From Calliopum simillimum (taxonomy: Eukaryota > Arthropoda > Insecta > Diptera > Lauxaniidae): a stretch of DNA of 64,000 nt. This document shows, in pieces, positions 46,701 to 56,702 of this stretch. The stretch is taken from the NCBI GenBank assembly GCA_951812925.1, contig OX638369.1:53067061-53131060 (forward strand). Reading direction: 5' to 3'. Both the position numbers and the translations under genes were made by a program. Numbering within the stretch: position 1 is the first letter of the stretch; each line of letters begins with the position of its first letter. The notes beneath the pieces were generated by a model. It had not been told where the DNA came from, ran no database searches, and saw nothing but the letters and a program-made list of their open reading frames with translations.

Positions 46701-47803
46701 TACTCAAAGTGTGATAATACTTCAAAATTGCCTCAAAACAGCGATTTTCACTCTTTGAAGTAGGAAATCTTAGAATCATTACGTGATTGAAAAAAAAAAA
46801 AAACAAGTGCAAATTCAAAAAAAAAAAAAAAAAAAAAAAAACCAAAATGGAAACCCTAATAGGACTGTGTTATTTATGAAAAACTTGAAACATTTAAGTT
46901 TACTTTTCATACGAAATTAAGCTCAAACTTTTATGCAATTTAAAAACAATAAAAAAAAATCCATAGGTATGATGGGCGTTAGTTCAATCATTTTGATCCC
47001 TATTCTTTTTTGGGCTTTGAGTGACTTTTAAATAGGAAAACATGCGCTAAATATGCTAATAATGACTTGCTAAGAGATATTTTTTTTAAATTGAAGTTAA
47101 CAGCGCAAAAGTGGCTTAAGCCACAAAAATTGGTTTAGTCTGATTTTCTGACACTGTGGTGCTATTTGGTTAAGCTGAAGAAGTGTTGAGTTATGTGGGT
47201 TAGGCCACGTTTGATCCGTTAGCCTCAATTAATTTGAAATTTAAAATGATTTTTCTTCAGAAAATTTAATATGTATCCCTCTATTAACTGTTTCAAATAA
47301 AAGTTTAGGAAAATTTTCATGTAATTTTTCATTTTTACCACGGCTTAATTTTCCGAGATTTTTTATCTTTAAAATTTTCGTCTTTTTAAATTAAGATGAC
47401 AACTCTTTAATTTGTTAATGTAATACTAACCTCGAAAAATTCACTCGGCACGCACTGGAATTCATTGTGCAATTTTGCCGTCGAATCCAAACCTAATTGC
47501 CCACGATTATTCCAACCGCATGTATGCAAACGCCCACAATTGTCCAAAACCATAACATGACCACCACCACCGCGTATCGCACGTATACCTGCAATGCTGA
47601 AGGAGTACTTTGTCAACTGTTGCGGTGTATTGCAAAGTTCCGACTCAACGCCAAGGCCGAGTTGGCCATGTGAATTAGCACCCTAAATTGGTGTGAGAAA
47701 ATAGTAAAGCACAAGTTAGTCAGTAATTAAATAAAAATGCAAATTTGGTGTCGTTAAATCAAGAAGGAAATGCAAATACACATACCCAGGCGTAAACTGC
47801 CAT
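43722..47803 (-). CDS. SERGEF: SERGEF/DelGEF ortholog with RCC1 repeats, 374 aa, four exons
   Basis: The exons are 47786-47803 (only MAVYAW), 47431-47682, 43869-44635 and 43722-43809, all with GT-AG borders, in phases 0, 0 and 2. RCC1-type repeats run the full length: GANSHGQLGLG, GGGGHVMVLDN, CGWNNRGQLGL, ACGWDISG, WGSNCFQQLG, GLRHCAILT, GDNKYGQT, CGWTHSAVLL, CWGRNCYGQLG, GSEHGMV and TWGWNEHGNCGNG, predicting a seven-bladed propeller. Human SERGEF has the same order, including the AWGAN start and SWGWNEHG near the end. The human protein is linked to secretion; a GEF activity is not certain. The long intron 2 is filled with repeats. Confidence 0.88.
44750..45240 (-). repeat. Three degenerate ~160-bp tandem units in the SERGEF intron
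   Basis: Units share TTTGTCA.CGC, AAAGCACTTAATATATCGAA, CCA.ATTT and GGGGCATT.CACCC..ATACAAAA. They resemble the GTGGCAC repeat style used elsewhere but with a different core. Confidence 0.5.
45885..46145. mobile_element. 260-bp imperfect palindrome, MITE-like, in the SERGEF intron
   Basis: GCTATAACTCACGAACTGTGA..AGTG at the left matches CACTTT..GGTTTGTGAGTTTTCGCAA inverted at the right, with CGACAAATAATT and TTATATGTAAAAA blocks mirrored around 46015. Confidence 0.5.
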
Positions 47804-48392
47804 TTAGTTGTTTTGAGGGGCCGGAAGATTTAGTTGCTTCGCACCTGCCTGCCGCCCGCCTACTTTGCAGCGAACCACTAGTTGATATTACCACCTGCTC
47901 TTGTGGATGTGGTTGTTAGTTCCGTTTCGTGTTTGCCCGTTGCTAATCAACCTTTTATGCAATTCAATTCGGTGTCGTGCGCTTTGTTTTGGTCAGTAAT
48001 TTCAATTTGCACTTGCACTTTCAATTTTTTCTTTGGCCGTTTAGATTTTCCGTTGTTTTCGTCCTTTCGCTTGTGCTGCTAAATTGTGACTGTAATTTTA
48101 CAAAGAATTCTTTCAAGTTTTAGCCAATTTTTTTGCAGATTTCTTGGTTTTGTGTTAATGCGCACAGTAGCAGCGACAACGGTAGTAGAATTATTCATGT
48201 TTTATTTGATAAATAAAAATTGCGTGGTGCTTCTGACTGGCGGAAAATAAAATCAAAATAAAAAACAGCTGTTTTTTCTGACAGTTTGAAATGCGTATGG
48301 AAAGTGCTGCCAAATTTCAGTTTCAATGTAGGGTGTTTTTATATATCGTAAGCATAAAAGTATGCTATAGGATTTTATCAGATTTATAATAG
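47804..48392. other. 5' flank of the SERGEF gene
   Basis: No clear TATA box. Nothing else coding was seen. Confidence 0.4.
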
Positions 48393-48870
48393 CTTTGTTC
48401 GCGTTCGAAAAATTGTCAACTCTTGTTAACAATTTTTGCCTTAAAAGCGTTTTTGTACACAAAAAATTGTGAAATGAGAGCGAAAAAAATATGGCTTCCC
48501 ATTTCCCCTCCAAACAATTTTTAACAAATTTTAACAACAAAATTTCATGAGGCAAAAATTGTTAAAACTGTCAACTGTCAAAAAACTGTCAACTGGCGAT
48601 TAAGAACATCCTGGAGCCGCTGTACTTACTTACCATTTTTAGTTTTGAACAAACAGTTTCAATATATATCAATATGCGTTATAAATAACAAGCACTTTTT
48701 TTTTGTTTAATTTGTTTTTATTTTTTATTTTGAAATTTCAATTAAAATTTGATTAACAATTTTTAACAATTTTCCGTTTTCGTACTTTTGTAGTTTTCTG
48801 CATTTTTGAGAGTAAATTCTGCTTACTCTCAGAAATTTCCTTGTTAACAATTTTTTGAACGCGAACAAAC
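48393..48870. mobile_element. 480-bp TIR element with TTTGTTCGCGTTC ends
   Basis: TTTGTTCGCGTTCGAAAAAT at the left and its near-inverse, ATTTTTTGAACGCGAACAAA, at the right, with TTGTTAACAATTTTT repeated several times in both directions inside. No coding content. Confidence 0.65.
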
Positions 48871-48921
48871 CTAATGATTTTCATTGACATTTTTCGATGC
48901 AATTTGGAACTACAAGTAATG

Positions 48922-49263
48922 CTCCAGACAGACGGCAGCTCTAATACACATTACAGACGCAATAATGTGCAACTTTTTGTTGCATGTTCTTAGGCATTTT
49001 TTTTTTAAATATATATCATAGACATTGACTAAAAGAAAATTTAAAAATTCAGGGTCCAAAAAATTCTAATTAGCTTTTCTGATGCTTAACTTACTATTAA
49101 TCTTGTTTTTAATGTTTTAGAATTTTTTGGACCCTGAATTGGGAAATTTTCAGTTAGTTAATGTCTATGAAACACGTATTCAAAAAGCGCCTAAAATCAT
49201 GCAATAAAAAGTTTCACATTATTGCGTCTGTAATGTGCATTACAGCTGCCGTCTGTCTGGGAG
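48922..49263. mobile_element. 342-bp palindromic MITE
   Basis: CTCCAGACAGACGGCAGCT and ACGCAATAATGTG at the left are mirrored at the right, and the inner halves also pair (CAGGGTCCAAAAAATTCTAA). A long, near-perfect hairpin is possible. Confidence 0.8.
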
Positions 49264-49854
49264 TCACCTTTAACAAATTGAGGGGCTATCCACCAATTTC
49301 AACTTAAAAAAAAAAAAATTGTTATTTTCATTGTGGTATATTACTGTTTTTGCAACATTGCGTCATTCTTCGTTTAATCATTCTCCGTCGATTTTTGCAA
49401 CAGATTTTTTTATGTTAATTTTGCTTAAACTATTTATTTAAAAATTTAAATTTAGTCTTAAAATACTTAAATAAACTTTTAAAAGATCCAACATACATTT
49501 TTAGGGTTGCCACCTGGTTATTTTCGAAAATCTTAAATTCTTAATTTTTTTGACTCAATTAAAATTTTTGGATTTAGATAAACTTTTTTAAAATTTTACA
49601 AAACTTTTGGTTTATAATTTTTTTTTTTTTGGTTTTAAAGTTTTAATTAAACCAAATTTCGGTTCGATGAATTTTTAACGATTTGAACTGTTTTTTTTTT
49701 TTGTAATTTTATTTTAATTTTTTAAATAAATTGTTTAAGCAAACTTAAAAAAAATGGCAACCCTGAAAGCTTATATTAATTTTATAAAAATGCTCTTGAA
49801 GTTATGGTCACCACATTCTAGTAATCTTCAAGTAATAAAAAAATAAAAACTAGT
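49264..49854. other. AT-rich spacer, nothing recognised
   Basis: Several A and T tracts; no exon or named element. Confidence 0.4.
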
Positions 49855-50600
49855 AAGGGCGTAAAATTTGGCCTGGCCAAACATTAAATACCCTACACAG
49901 CAGTGTTTTGAAAATTATGCTTGTACGGGAGGTGTCATGACCGCTTGTCCGAATTCACGTAGCTTTTCCTCAGATTTTACATATACTGTTTTTAGTGTTT
50001 GAGTTAAATTTGGTTGGATTACCTCAAGAAACGTTTTCAGTATAGCATTTTGAAGCATTTGCATATATGTGGGGTACCACGCCATCTTGTCCGAATTCGA
50101 ATAGTTTTTTGTCAGAGCTTGCATTTACTGTTTTTGTGTTTTAGTGAAATTTGGTTGTATTAACGCTTTCAGTATAGCATTTTGAAACTTTTGCTTGTAT
50201 GGAAGGTGTCACGCCTTTTTGTCCGACTTCACGTAGTTTTTTGTCAGAACATGGATTTACTGTTTTTAGTGTTTCAGTGAAATTTGGTTAGATTATCTTA
50301 AATAACGCTTTCAGTAAAGCATTTTCAAACTTTTGCTTGTATTCTAAGTGGCACGTCCTCTTGTCCGAATTCACCTTGTTTTTTGTCAGAGCTTGCATTT
50401 ACTATTTTTAGTGTTTTAGTAAAATTAACGCTTTCAGTATAGCATTTTGAACCTTTTGCTTATATGGGAGGTGCCACGCCCTCTAGTCCAAATTAGCTTA
50501 GTTTTTGCTTAGAGCTTGTACTATTATTCCTAGTAATTATGTGTATCGCAAATAATGCTCTTAATATTGCGTTTTGAACATATTCTTTGTATGGACGGTA
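49855..50600 (-). repeat. GTGGCACC interspersed repeat, copy 3 (five tandem units)
   Basis: Five ~130-bp units, each with GCTTGTAT.GGAGGTG.CACGCC, TTGTCCGAATTCAC, GTCAGAGCTTGCATTTACTG and CGCTTTCAGTATAGCATTTT. This is the longest array of the family in the window and is in reverse orientation to 12165-12910. Confidence 0.75.
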
Positions 50601-50616
50601 GGCGTGTCCGTTGACC

Positions 50617-50790
50617 GTGAGTGTTTTAACTACGTTTCGTTGCTGATTTGGATTTAACAACGATTGGCAACCAGCGTTGTTGAGTAAGTTTCAACCACTT
50701 TCGTGAGTGATTTAACAACGCACCATTCAAATATAAGCTTGGAGCTTTGTTAAATCCTAATCAGCAACGAAACGTAGTTAAAACACTCAC
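50617..50790. mobile_element. 174-bp palindromic MITE
   Basis: GTGAGTGTTTTAACTACGTT and its exact inverse close the element, and the TCGTTGCTGATT.GGATTTAAC block is also mirrored. It abuts the repeat array on its left. Confidence 0.75.
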
Positions 50791-51190
50791 GAACGTGGTT
50801 TTTTCTTGCCCTATGTAATCAATAATTTTTTTTTTTAAGTGAGCCTTTTCAAGCTGATATACAATGTATCTTTCGAAAGGTATGACCAATTTAAGATTAA
50901 TTCATGAAGTCCTATGTAATGACCAAATCGGCCATAACTTTTGAAAGAAGCAACGTTCGCCACCTTCCAAAAAAGAAGTACAGTACTACTATACATGATG
51001 AACTAGATAAAAAAATATACCATAGTTTTTTACAGAGTTCATCTAACCTCAAAAATTGTCAAAATAGAAATTTTTCTTGAATAATTTAGCCTCATATAAG
51101 ATGGGCCATTTCTGAGCTTGCATTCGGATTCTACGCATAAATTTACTTCGTATTTCAACTGTCTGGAAAAATTCACAACACATTATTGTT

Positions 51191-51441
51191 TGGACAGTGT
51201 TATGCAATAACGAGTCAACCCACTCGAAATTAGTTTTGAGATATTAACGTTTTTGTGTAGATGTCGTAAAACAAATGATATGAAACTGTCAAACAAATTT
51301 TGTTGTTTTCAACCTCTTATTAACAAAATATAGGTTCGGTTTTTTAAAAATAAGTACTTATTTTTATTTAGAATCGAACTGCATTCATAAGTCGAAAAAA
51401 ATTTGTTAGAGGGTTGACTCGTTATTGCATAACAGTGTCCA
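51191..51441. mobile_element. 250-bp MITE with CAGTGTTATGCAATAACG ends
   Basis: TGGACAGTGTTATGCAATAA and its inverse frame ~30-bp inverted repeats ending in GAGTCAACCC. The interior is AT-rich and non-coding. The CA..TG ends resemble mariner-type MITEs. Confidence 0.75.
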
Positions 51442-52430
51442 TTTATAGGTGAGTGTTATTGATAAATGGTTTGCACTGTATGCATGCAGGGCCTCAAAAT
51501 GAAGTATGAACGATTTTGAACAGGAAGAGATCTACGACTCTTTTAAGATTCAACAAAGTGATGATCCGCATTCTTAAGAGAGTTTTCACGAAGCATTGTG
51601 TATCCGGAAGATGACTACCTCGGTGACAGAAGGTCTAAAGATTTAAGTATGGCAGGAAATGTATTATTAGAGAAACTTGTCAAGCATATTCAAAGCTCCG
51701 CATAATTTCTGTTAGACCTGAAAGAAAGAGGGGTGCTTAAAAACGTTTAGGCCTTTGAGTATTTTCGTCGTTTGATCAGCAAGTTACCTGTTTAAGTCGT
51801 TCAGAAGCCTATAGATTGCAAGATTAAATTCCACCTTCGGTCGCGTTATGTAATATGAATGAACTATTTATTCTACACTATTCCACTTGTGAAAACTTTT
51901 AAAAGTTGTGTATTGTTTTTAAATAGCCCTGACGGATCCTTAAAGATCCAAGAGCTAAGGCAGCTTCATTTTGATTGAAAAAAAAAGAGTCATAACAATT
52001 AAACCGTTACAATAATATTCATATTATGGAACAAATCATGCCTAGCTACCTAACAAGGCTTCCAAATCGTGAGTCAATTCAGTGTTTTTCACGTTCACAC
52101 TCAAGTGAAGGCAGACATCCAAGTCAAGCGGCCAAATAATTGATTAATTGCAAGAGTAAGGAATCGCTTAGAAAAAAAAAAACCAACCTTTAAATAAGAC
52201 CAAAAAGAGGATTCACGTGCAGACACCACCGAAACCTGTGTGGTGTACTCGTATAGTAGGTATACGCCAGACGGGAATTAAGTGCACGATTCGCAGGAGT
52301 AGTGTGCTATGGAAAAACTTTTTAATAAAAATAAAATTCAATTTAAAAAACAAAAAAAAAAAAAAAAAAAAACCAAACGTTTTAGTTGCCTGTATTAAAT
52401 TTCATCAAAGCAACCGCATAAATCAACACC
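51442..52430. other. Intergenic DNA, no gene seen
   Basis: No supported coding frame or recognised element. Poly(A) tracts occur near 52170 and 52350. Confidence 0.4.
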
Positions 52431-52900
52431 GTTGCTGCCACTTTAGTTGGCAACAATAACAGCAACAACAACAGCAACATTTTCCTTATTTATTCCACAA
52501 ACAAATCATGAATTTCTAACGGTAGCTGCTTACTTTTAGTATAAATTTGGCAGTAGCTGTAACTGACTTTGGTAGTAAATTTTGGCTCACGTTTTGTTGC
52601 TTTATTAATAATCCATTTTATTGTTGCTGCTGCTGTTGTTGTTGTTGTTGTTTTAGTTTGTTGGCAATCGCCTGTTGCTGGTTGCTTCTGTTGCTGTGTT
52701 ATAATTCCTTTCCCCTATTCATTTATTCATACAATTTTGTCTGATTTGTCTATGATGTGTTGATTTATGATCCTTATTTTGAATTTTCAAACATTTGGTG
52801 TTACTCTGCATTGCTCTCCTCCCTCACCCCCCTTAGTATTATTATTATTGTTGTTGTTGCTGTTGTACTAGTACCTACTTTAAAGGTGCAAAGATCACGA
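52430..52900. repeat. GTT/GCT-rich microsatellite region
   Basis: Interrupted AAC/GTT and GCT trinucleotide runs (GTTGCTGCTGCTGTTGTTGT near 52623, TTATTATTATTGTTGTTGTT near 52840). The cysteine- and valine-rich frames across them are by-products. Confidence 0.6.
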
Positions 52901-53130
52901 TTATTATTTGTTTAGATGCAACCTATTGCTTTGGTATCTAATTTTACAGGTTTTGTTATTCCAGAGAACTTATTAGCGGTAACATGGGGCACATGGGGCA
53001 TTCCATGCCAAATATATACATACTAGAGCGGGTCGGTTTCCATACATACAAAAACTTTTGGAAAAGCCGTTCCTTACTTGAAAGCTTACCTTGAGAGTAT
53101 CTAGGAAACAAAAAAAAAAAAAAAATAATA

Positions 53131-53295
53131 ATGAAGTTCGTTTATTGACTGTTTTTTTGTTTGTATAGTACTAATGAAAGTACCAACTCTTTATTTATTT
53201 CAATATAAATTTATCATACTTCAATTAAGAAAAAGCGCGTCGGTACTTTCATTAGTGCTATACAAGCAAAAAAACAGTCAATCAACTAACTTCAT
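53131..53295. mobile_element. 165-bp palindromic MITE
   Basis: ATGAAGTT.G.TTGA.TGACTG and GTACTAATGAAAGTACC blocks at the left are mirrored at the right (GGTACTTTCATTAGTGC, CAGTCAATCAA), with a loop near 53205. Confidence 0.7.
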
Positions 53296-53405
53296 AATTT
53301 ATCTAAAGGAACCTGCCTCTATCTATCATTAAAATTCTCGTAATTTCGAGAGCCTGCATTGTATGTGTAAAACAAATCCGCCTTGTAGGTTTTAATTGTA
53401 GATAG

Positions 53406-53474
53406 CGTAGCATGTCCCAAAACCAGAGTGTGTTACCAACTAACAATTTGGCAATTTTTCACAGCAGACGGCGC
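53406..53474 (+). repeat. 69-bp repeat, copy 2
   Basis: Near-identical to 19921-19989; see that entry. Confidence 0.6.
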
Positions 53475-53792
53475 ACAGTGTACGGTTTGGCTGAAATTTG
53501 TGAATAAATAATAGAACTTTTGAAAGCAGTACGCTAGAGCCTTTTAACAAAAAATATGCAGATTGGAAAATTATTTTGACATAACCTCAAAAAAAGTTTA
53601 TCAAGCATGGGATTTGTTTCAAAAAGTCAACTAAATTAAGCGTCACGGCTAGACCAGTGCTTGCTTTAAGCTCAAGTTTGGATGGTGTATTGACTGGAAC
53701 ATTTTAAAATGTAATTCGTGACGAAAAAAGAAATTCGGTAATTTTGAAAGGTCTTAAATAACCTCAAAGGTGACGGGAGTCAATATAATTTT

Positions 53793-54370
53793 TATGCCCT
53801 ACACCCAGGGTATATTCACTTTGTCCTTCCGTATGTAACGCAGAGAATGAGGCGTGGCAGATATAGAAAAGTATATGTATATATTCGTGATCAGCGTCAC
53901 CTCCTGAGTCGATATAGCCATGTCCGTCTGTCTGGCTGGCTGGCTGTGCGTGGAAATATTTTTTACGGGAAAACTAACCATGATAATTCAATGAAATGGT
54001 GCGTTGGCTTTGTCGTAAAATTTAGCTTGTGGGATGGAAAATGAGCGAAATCGGTCAACGGACACGCCTACCGCCCATACAAAAAATATATTCAATATGC
54101 AAGGAGTATTTTCCACAACAATTCAACTAAAATATACTTAAATACTACGAATTATTAGCGTAAGCTCTGAGCAAAAACTGGGCGGATTTGGACAAGAGGG
54201 CGTGGCAACTTTTATATAAGCAAAAGCTTTAAAACGCTATACTAAAAGCGTTTTTTGAGATAGTCAAACTAAACTTTACTCAGAACTATAAATGCAAGCT
54301 CTCAACAAGAACTGGGTGAAATCGGACAAGAGGGCGTGGCACCTCCCATACAAGCCAAATTTTCATGAAT
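53793..54370 (+). repeat. GTGGCACC interspersed repeat, copy 4
   Basis: Same order as at 12165-12910: TATGCCCTACACCCAGGGTA, CTTTGTCCTTCCG, GATCAGCGTCACC, CCATGTCCGTCTGTC, then two AGAGGGCGTGGCA units. Confidence 0.75.
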
Positions 54371-55261
54371 ATGATAGTATAATTTAAGGATGTACAATAA
54401 AAGGGTAAAAGTTTTGTGAAATGTCTTACCAAGGAACATATTTCAGTGGGAATCAAAAGACACTATTCTATAATATTTGAAGCTACATGGCTAAGCTTTA
54501 ACTCTTTTTTCTTAATAGTGAGACCATGATTTGTTTTTTACCATAGAGTAAAAAACCCTATATGAATGACGAAAACTTCAAGAAAATATAAAAAAGGATT
54601 TACAACTCAAGAAGGAAGTAAAAACCATCTGCAGGAAAAACCATCACGCATCGCTTAAGGCTTTGGCTGCGAAAATTCAAGAAGCAGCTGAATTCTGAGA
54701 CCTACCCAAGAGGAAAAATTTTTAGCGCTTCTGATCCAAGCACTTCAAAAGTGCTTGTCCCCATAGAAATTTAGAAGCACTATCACAATGATTTTTTATA
54801 TGGCTGCAGTAAGAACAACGTGAGTTCGAACCCTGCCCGGGAGATTTTTTTTTTACTTTTTTTACTTTTTTTTGCTTTATTTATTTTTTTTAATTAAATA
54901 TTTTTTATTCAACATCTTTTATTTCACTTTTCTATTTTCCTTTCTCTTATTAATTTACTTTTGTTTAACCGAATTGAAATTGATTACACAATGATTCCAT
55001 ATAAGGATGCAGTAAGAACAACGTGAGTTCGAACCCAGCTCGGGTGATTTTTTTTCCGTTTTTTTATTTGTTTTTGCTTTATTTTTTTTTTTTTTATTAA
55101 AATATTTTTTATTCAACCTTTTTTATTTCACTTTTCTATTTTAATTTCTCATTTTTATTTACTTTTGCTTACTTGAATTGAAACTGATTGCACAATGATT
55201 CTATGTAATGCTGCAGGACAACATTTGCTTAATATACACATTAAATACATCTTCATATCAT

Positions 55262-55353
55262 CGGGCGTTGGTGGAGCGGTCTAAAGGGTTGGTAAATGTA
55301 AGAAAAAAATATCTAGCACGCCGAGGGTCGTGGGTTCAAATCCTGGCGCGGCC
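55262..55353 (+). other. tRNA-like module with consensus A and B boxes (left arm)
   Basis: TGGTGGAGCGG (55269-55279) fits the A box exactly and GGTTCAAATCC (55333-55343) fits the B box exactly. A T-run pol III stop follows at 55355. The length and the long variable region resemble class II (Leu/Ser) tRNAs. The acceptor stem does not pair, so it is not a functional tRNA, but the internal promoter looks intact. Confidence 0.55.
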
Positions 55354-55845
55354 AGTTTTTTTTTTTCTTTTTTTTAATTTTATTTAAAAAACGCTTACCG
55401 CAGCATTACAAATAAGCGCTTTAAAAACTCTTTTTTGGTAAGGCTGCGGTAAGCTTTTGCTCGCTTACATCCTATGACATGCAATGTTAAAAAGAAAGTA
55501 TTGTTCTTACGGAGCGGAAGCGCTTATTGGTGAAAAGCATGCACTTCAGAAGGGTTTTTGAAGCACTTCTTTTCCCCTTGGGTATGCATGGGTTATAAAA
55601 ATGTCATACCCCAAGGGGAAAAGTAGTGCTTCAAAAACCCTTCTGAAGTGCATCCTTTTCAACAATAAGCGCTTCCGCTCCGTAAGAACAATACTTTATT
55701 TTTAACATTGCATGTCATAGGATGTAAGCGAGCAAAAGCTTACCGCAGCCTTACCAAAAAAGAGTTTTTAAAGCGCTTATTTGTAATGCTGCGGTAAGCG
55801 TTTTTTCAATAAAATTAAAAAAAGAAAAAAAAAGAAAAAAAAAAA

Positions 55846-55935
55846 AACTGGCCGCGCCAGGATTTGAATCCACGACCCTCCGCGTGCTAGATATTTTTTT
55901 CTTACATTTACCAACCCTTTAGACCGCTCCACCAA
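55846..55935 (-). other. tRNA-like module (right arm, mirror copy)
   Basis: Inverted copy of 55262-55353. The A box is kept (CCGCTCCACCA on plus); the B box has one change (GGATTTGAATCC on plus). Confidence 0.5.
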
Positions 55936-56578
55936 CGCCCGATGATATGAAGAGGTATTAAATTTGTATATTAAGCAAATGTTGTCCTGCAGCATTACAT
56001 AGAATCATTGTGCAATCAGTTTCAATTCAAGTAAGCAAAAGTAAATAAAAATGAGGAATTAAAATTGAAAAGTGAAATAAAAAAGGTTGAATAAAAAATA
56101 TTTTAATAAAAAAAAAAAAAAAATAAAGCAAAAACAAATAAAAAAACGGAAAAAAAAATCACCCGGGCTGGGTTCGAACTCACGTTGTTCTTACTGCAGC
56201 CTTATATGGAATCATTGTGTAATCAATTTCAATTCGGTTAAACAAAAGTAAATTAATAAAAGAAAGGAAAATAGAAAAGTGAAATAAAAGATGTTGAATA
56301 AAAAATATTTAATTAAAAAAAAAAAATAAATCAAAAAAAAGTAAAAAGAAGTAAAAAAAAAAATCTCCCGGGCTGGGTTCGAACTCACGTTGTTCTTACT
56401 GCAGCCTTATAAAAAATCATTGTGATAGTGCTTCTAAATTTCTATGGGGACAAGCACTTTTGAAGTGCTTGGATCAGAAGCGCTAGAAATTTTTCCTCTT
56501 GGGACAAGCCAGATACATACATACGTATAACTTATATTTTTACTGATACCTTTTAGACTAAATTGAAAACATTTTGCT

Positions 56579-56584
56579 TTTATT
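56579..56584 (-). terminator. Polyadenylation signal of protease copy 2
   Basis: AATAAA on the minus strand, about 120 bp past the stop codon. Confidence 0.4.
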
Positions 56585-56702
56585 TACATATTTAAGTAGT
56601 ATCTACGTAATTACAGAATACCTAAGTGCATAAGTATGAAAATGTGGCTCGGAAATTAATTTCATGAGTTTAAAACAATAATATATGTACAAACAAAAGT
56701 TA

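Larger units (their letters stand above)
54705..56503. mobile_element. 1.8-kb palindrome: two inverted copies of one ~880-bp element
   Basis: The two arms match from the outer CCCAAGAGGAAAAATTT ends to the inner CCCAAGGGGAAAAG ends, leaving a loop of only about 20 bases near 55595. The inner and outer termini resemble each other, so each arm is itself a TIR-bounded unit. Each arm contains two ~200-bp repeats with ACAATGATTCCATATAAGG, CAACGTGAGTTCGAACCC and long T tracts, plus one tRNA-like module. There is no protein-coding capacity. The family is unknown. Confidence 0.8.

Noticed and set aside
52547..52763. Cysteine- or valine-rich plus-strand frames
   Set aside because: They derive from translated GTT/GCT microsatellites; no splice or start context.
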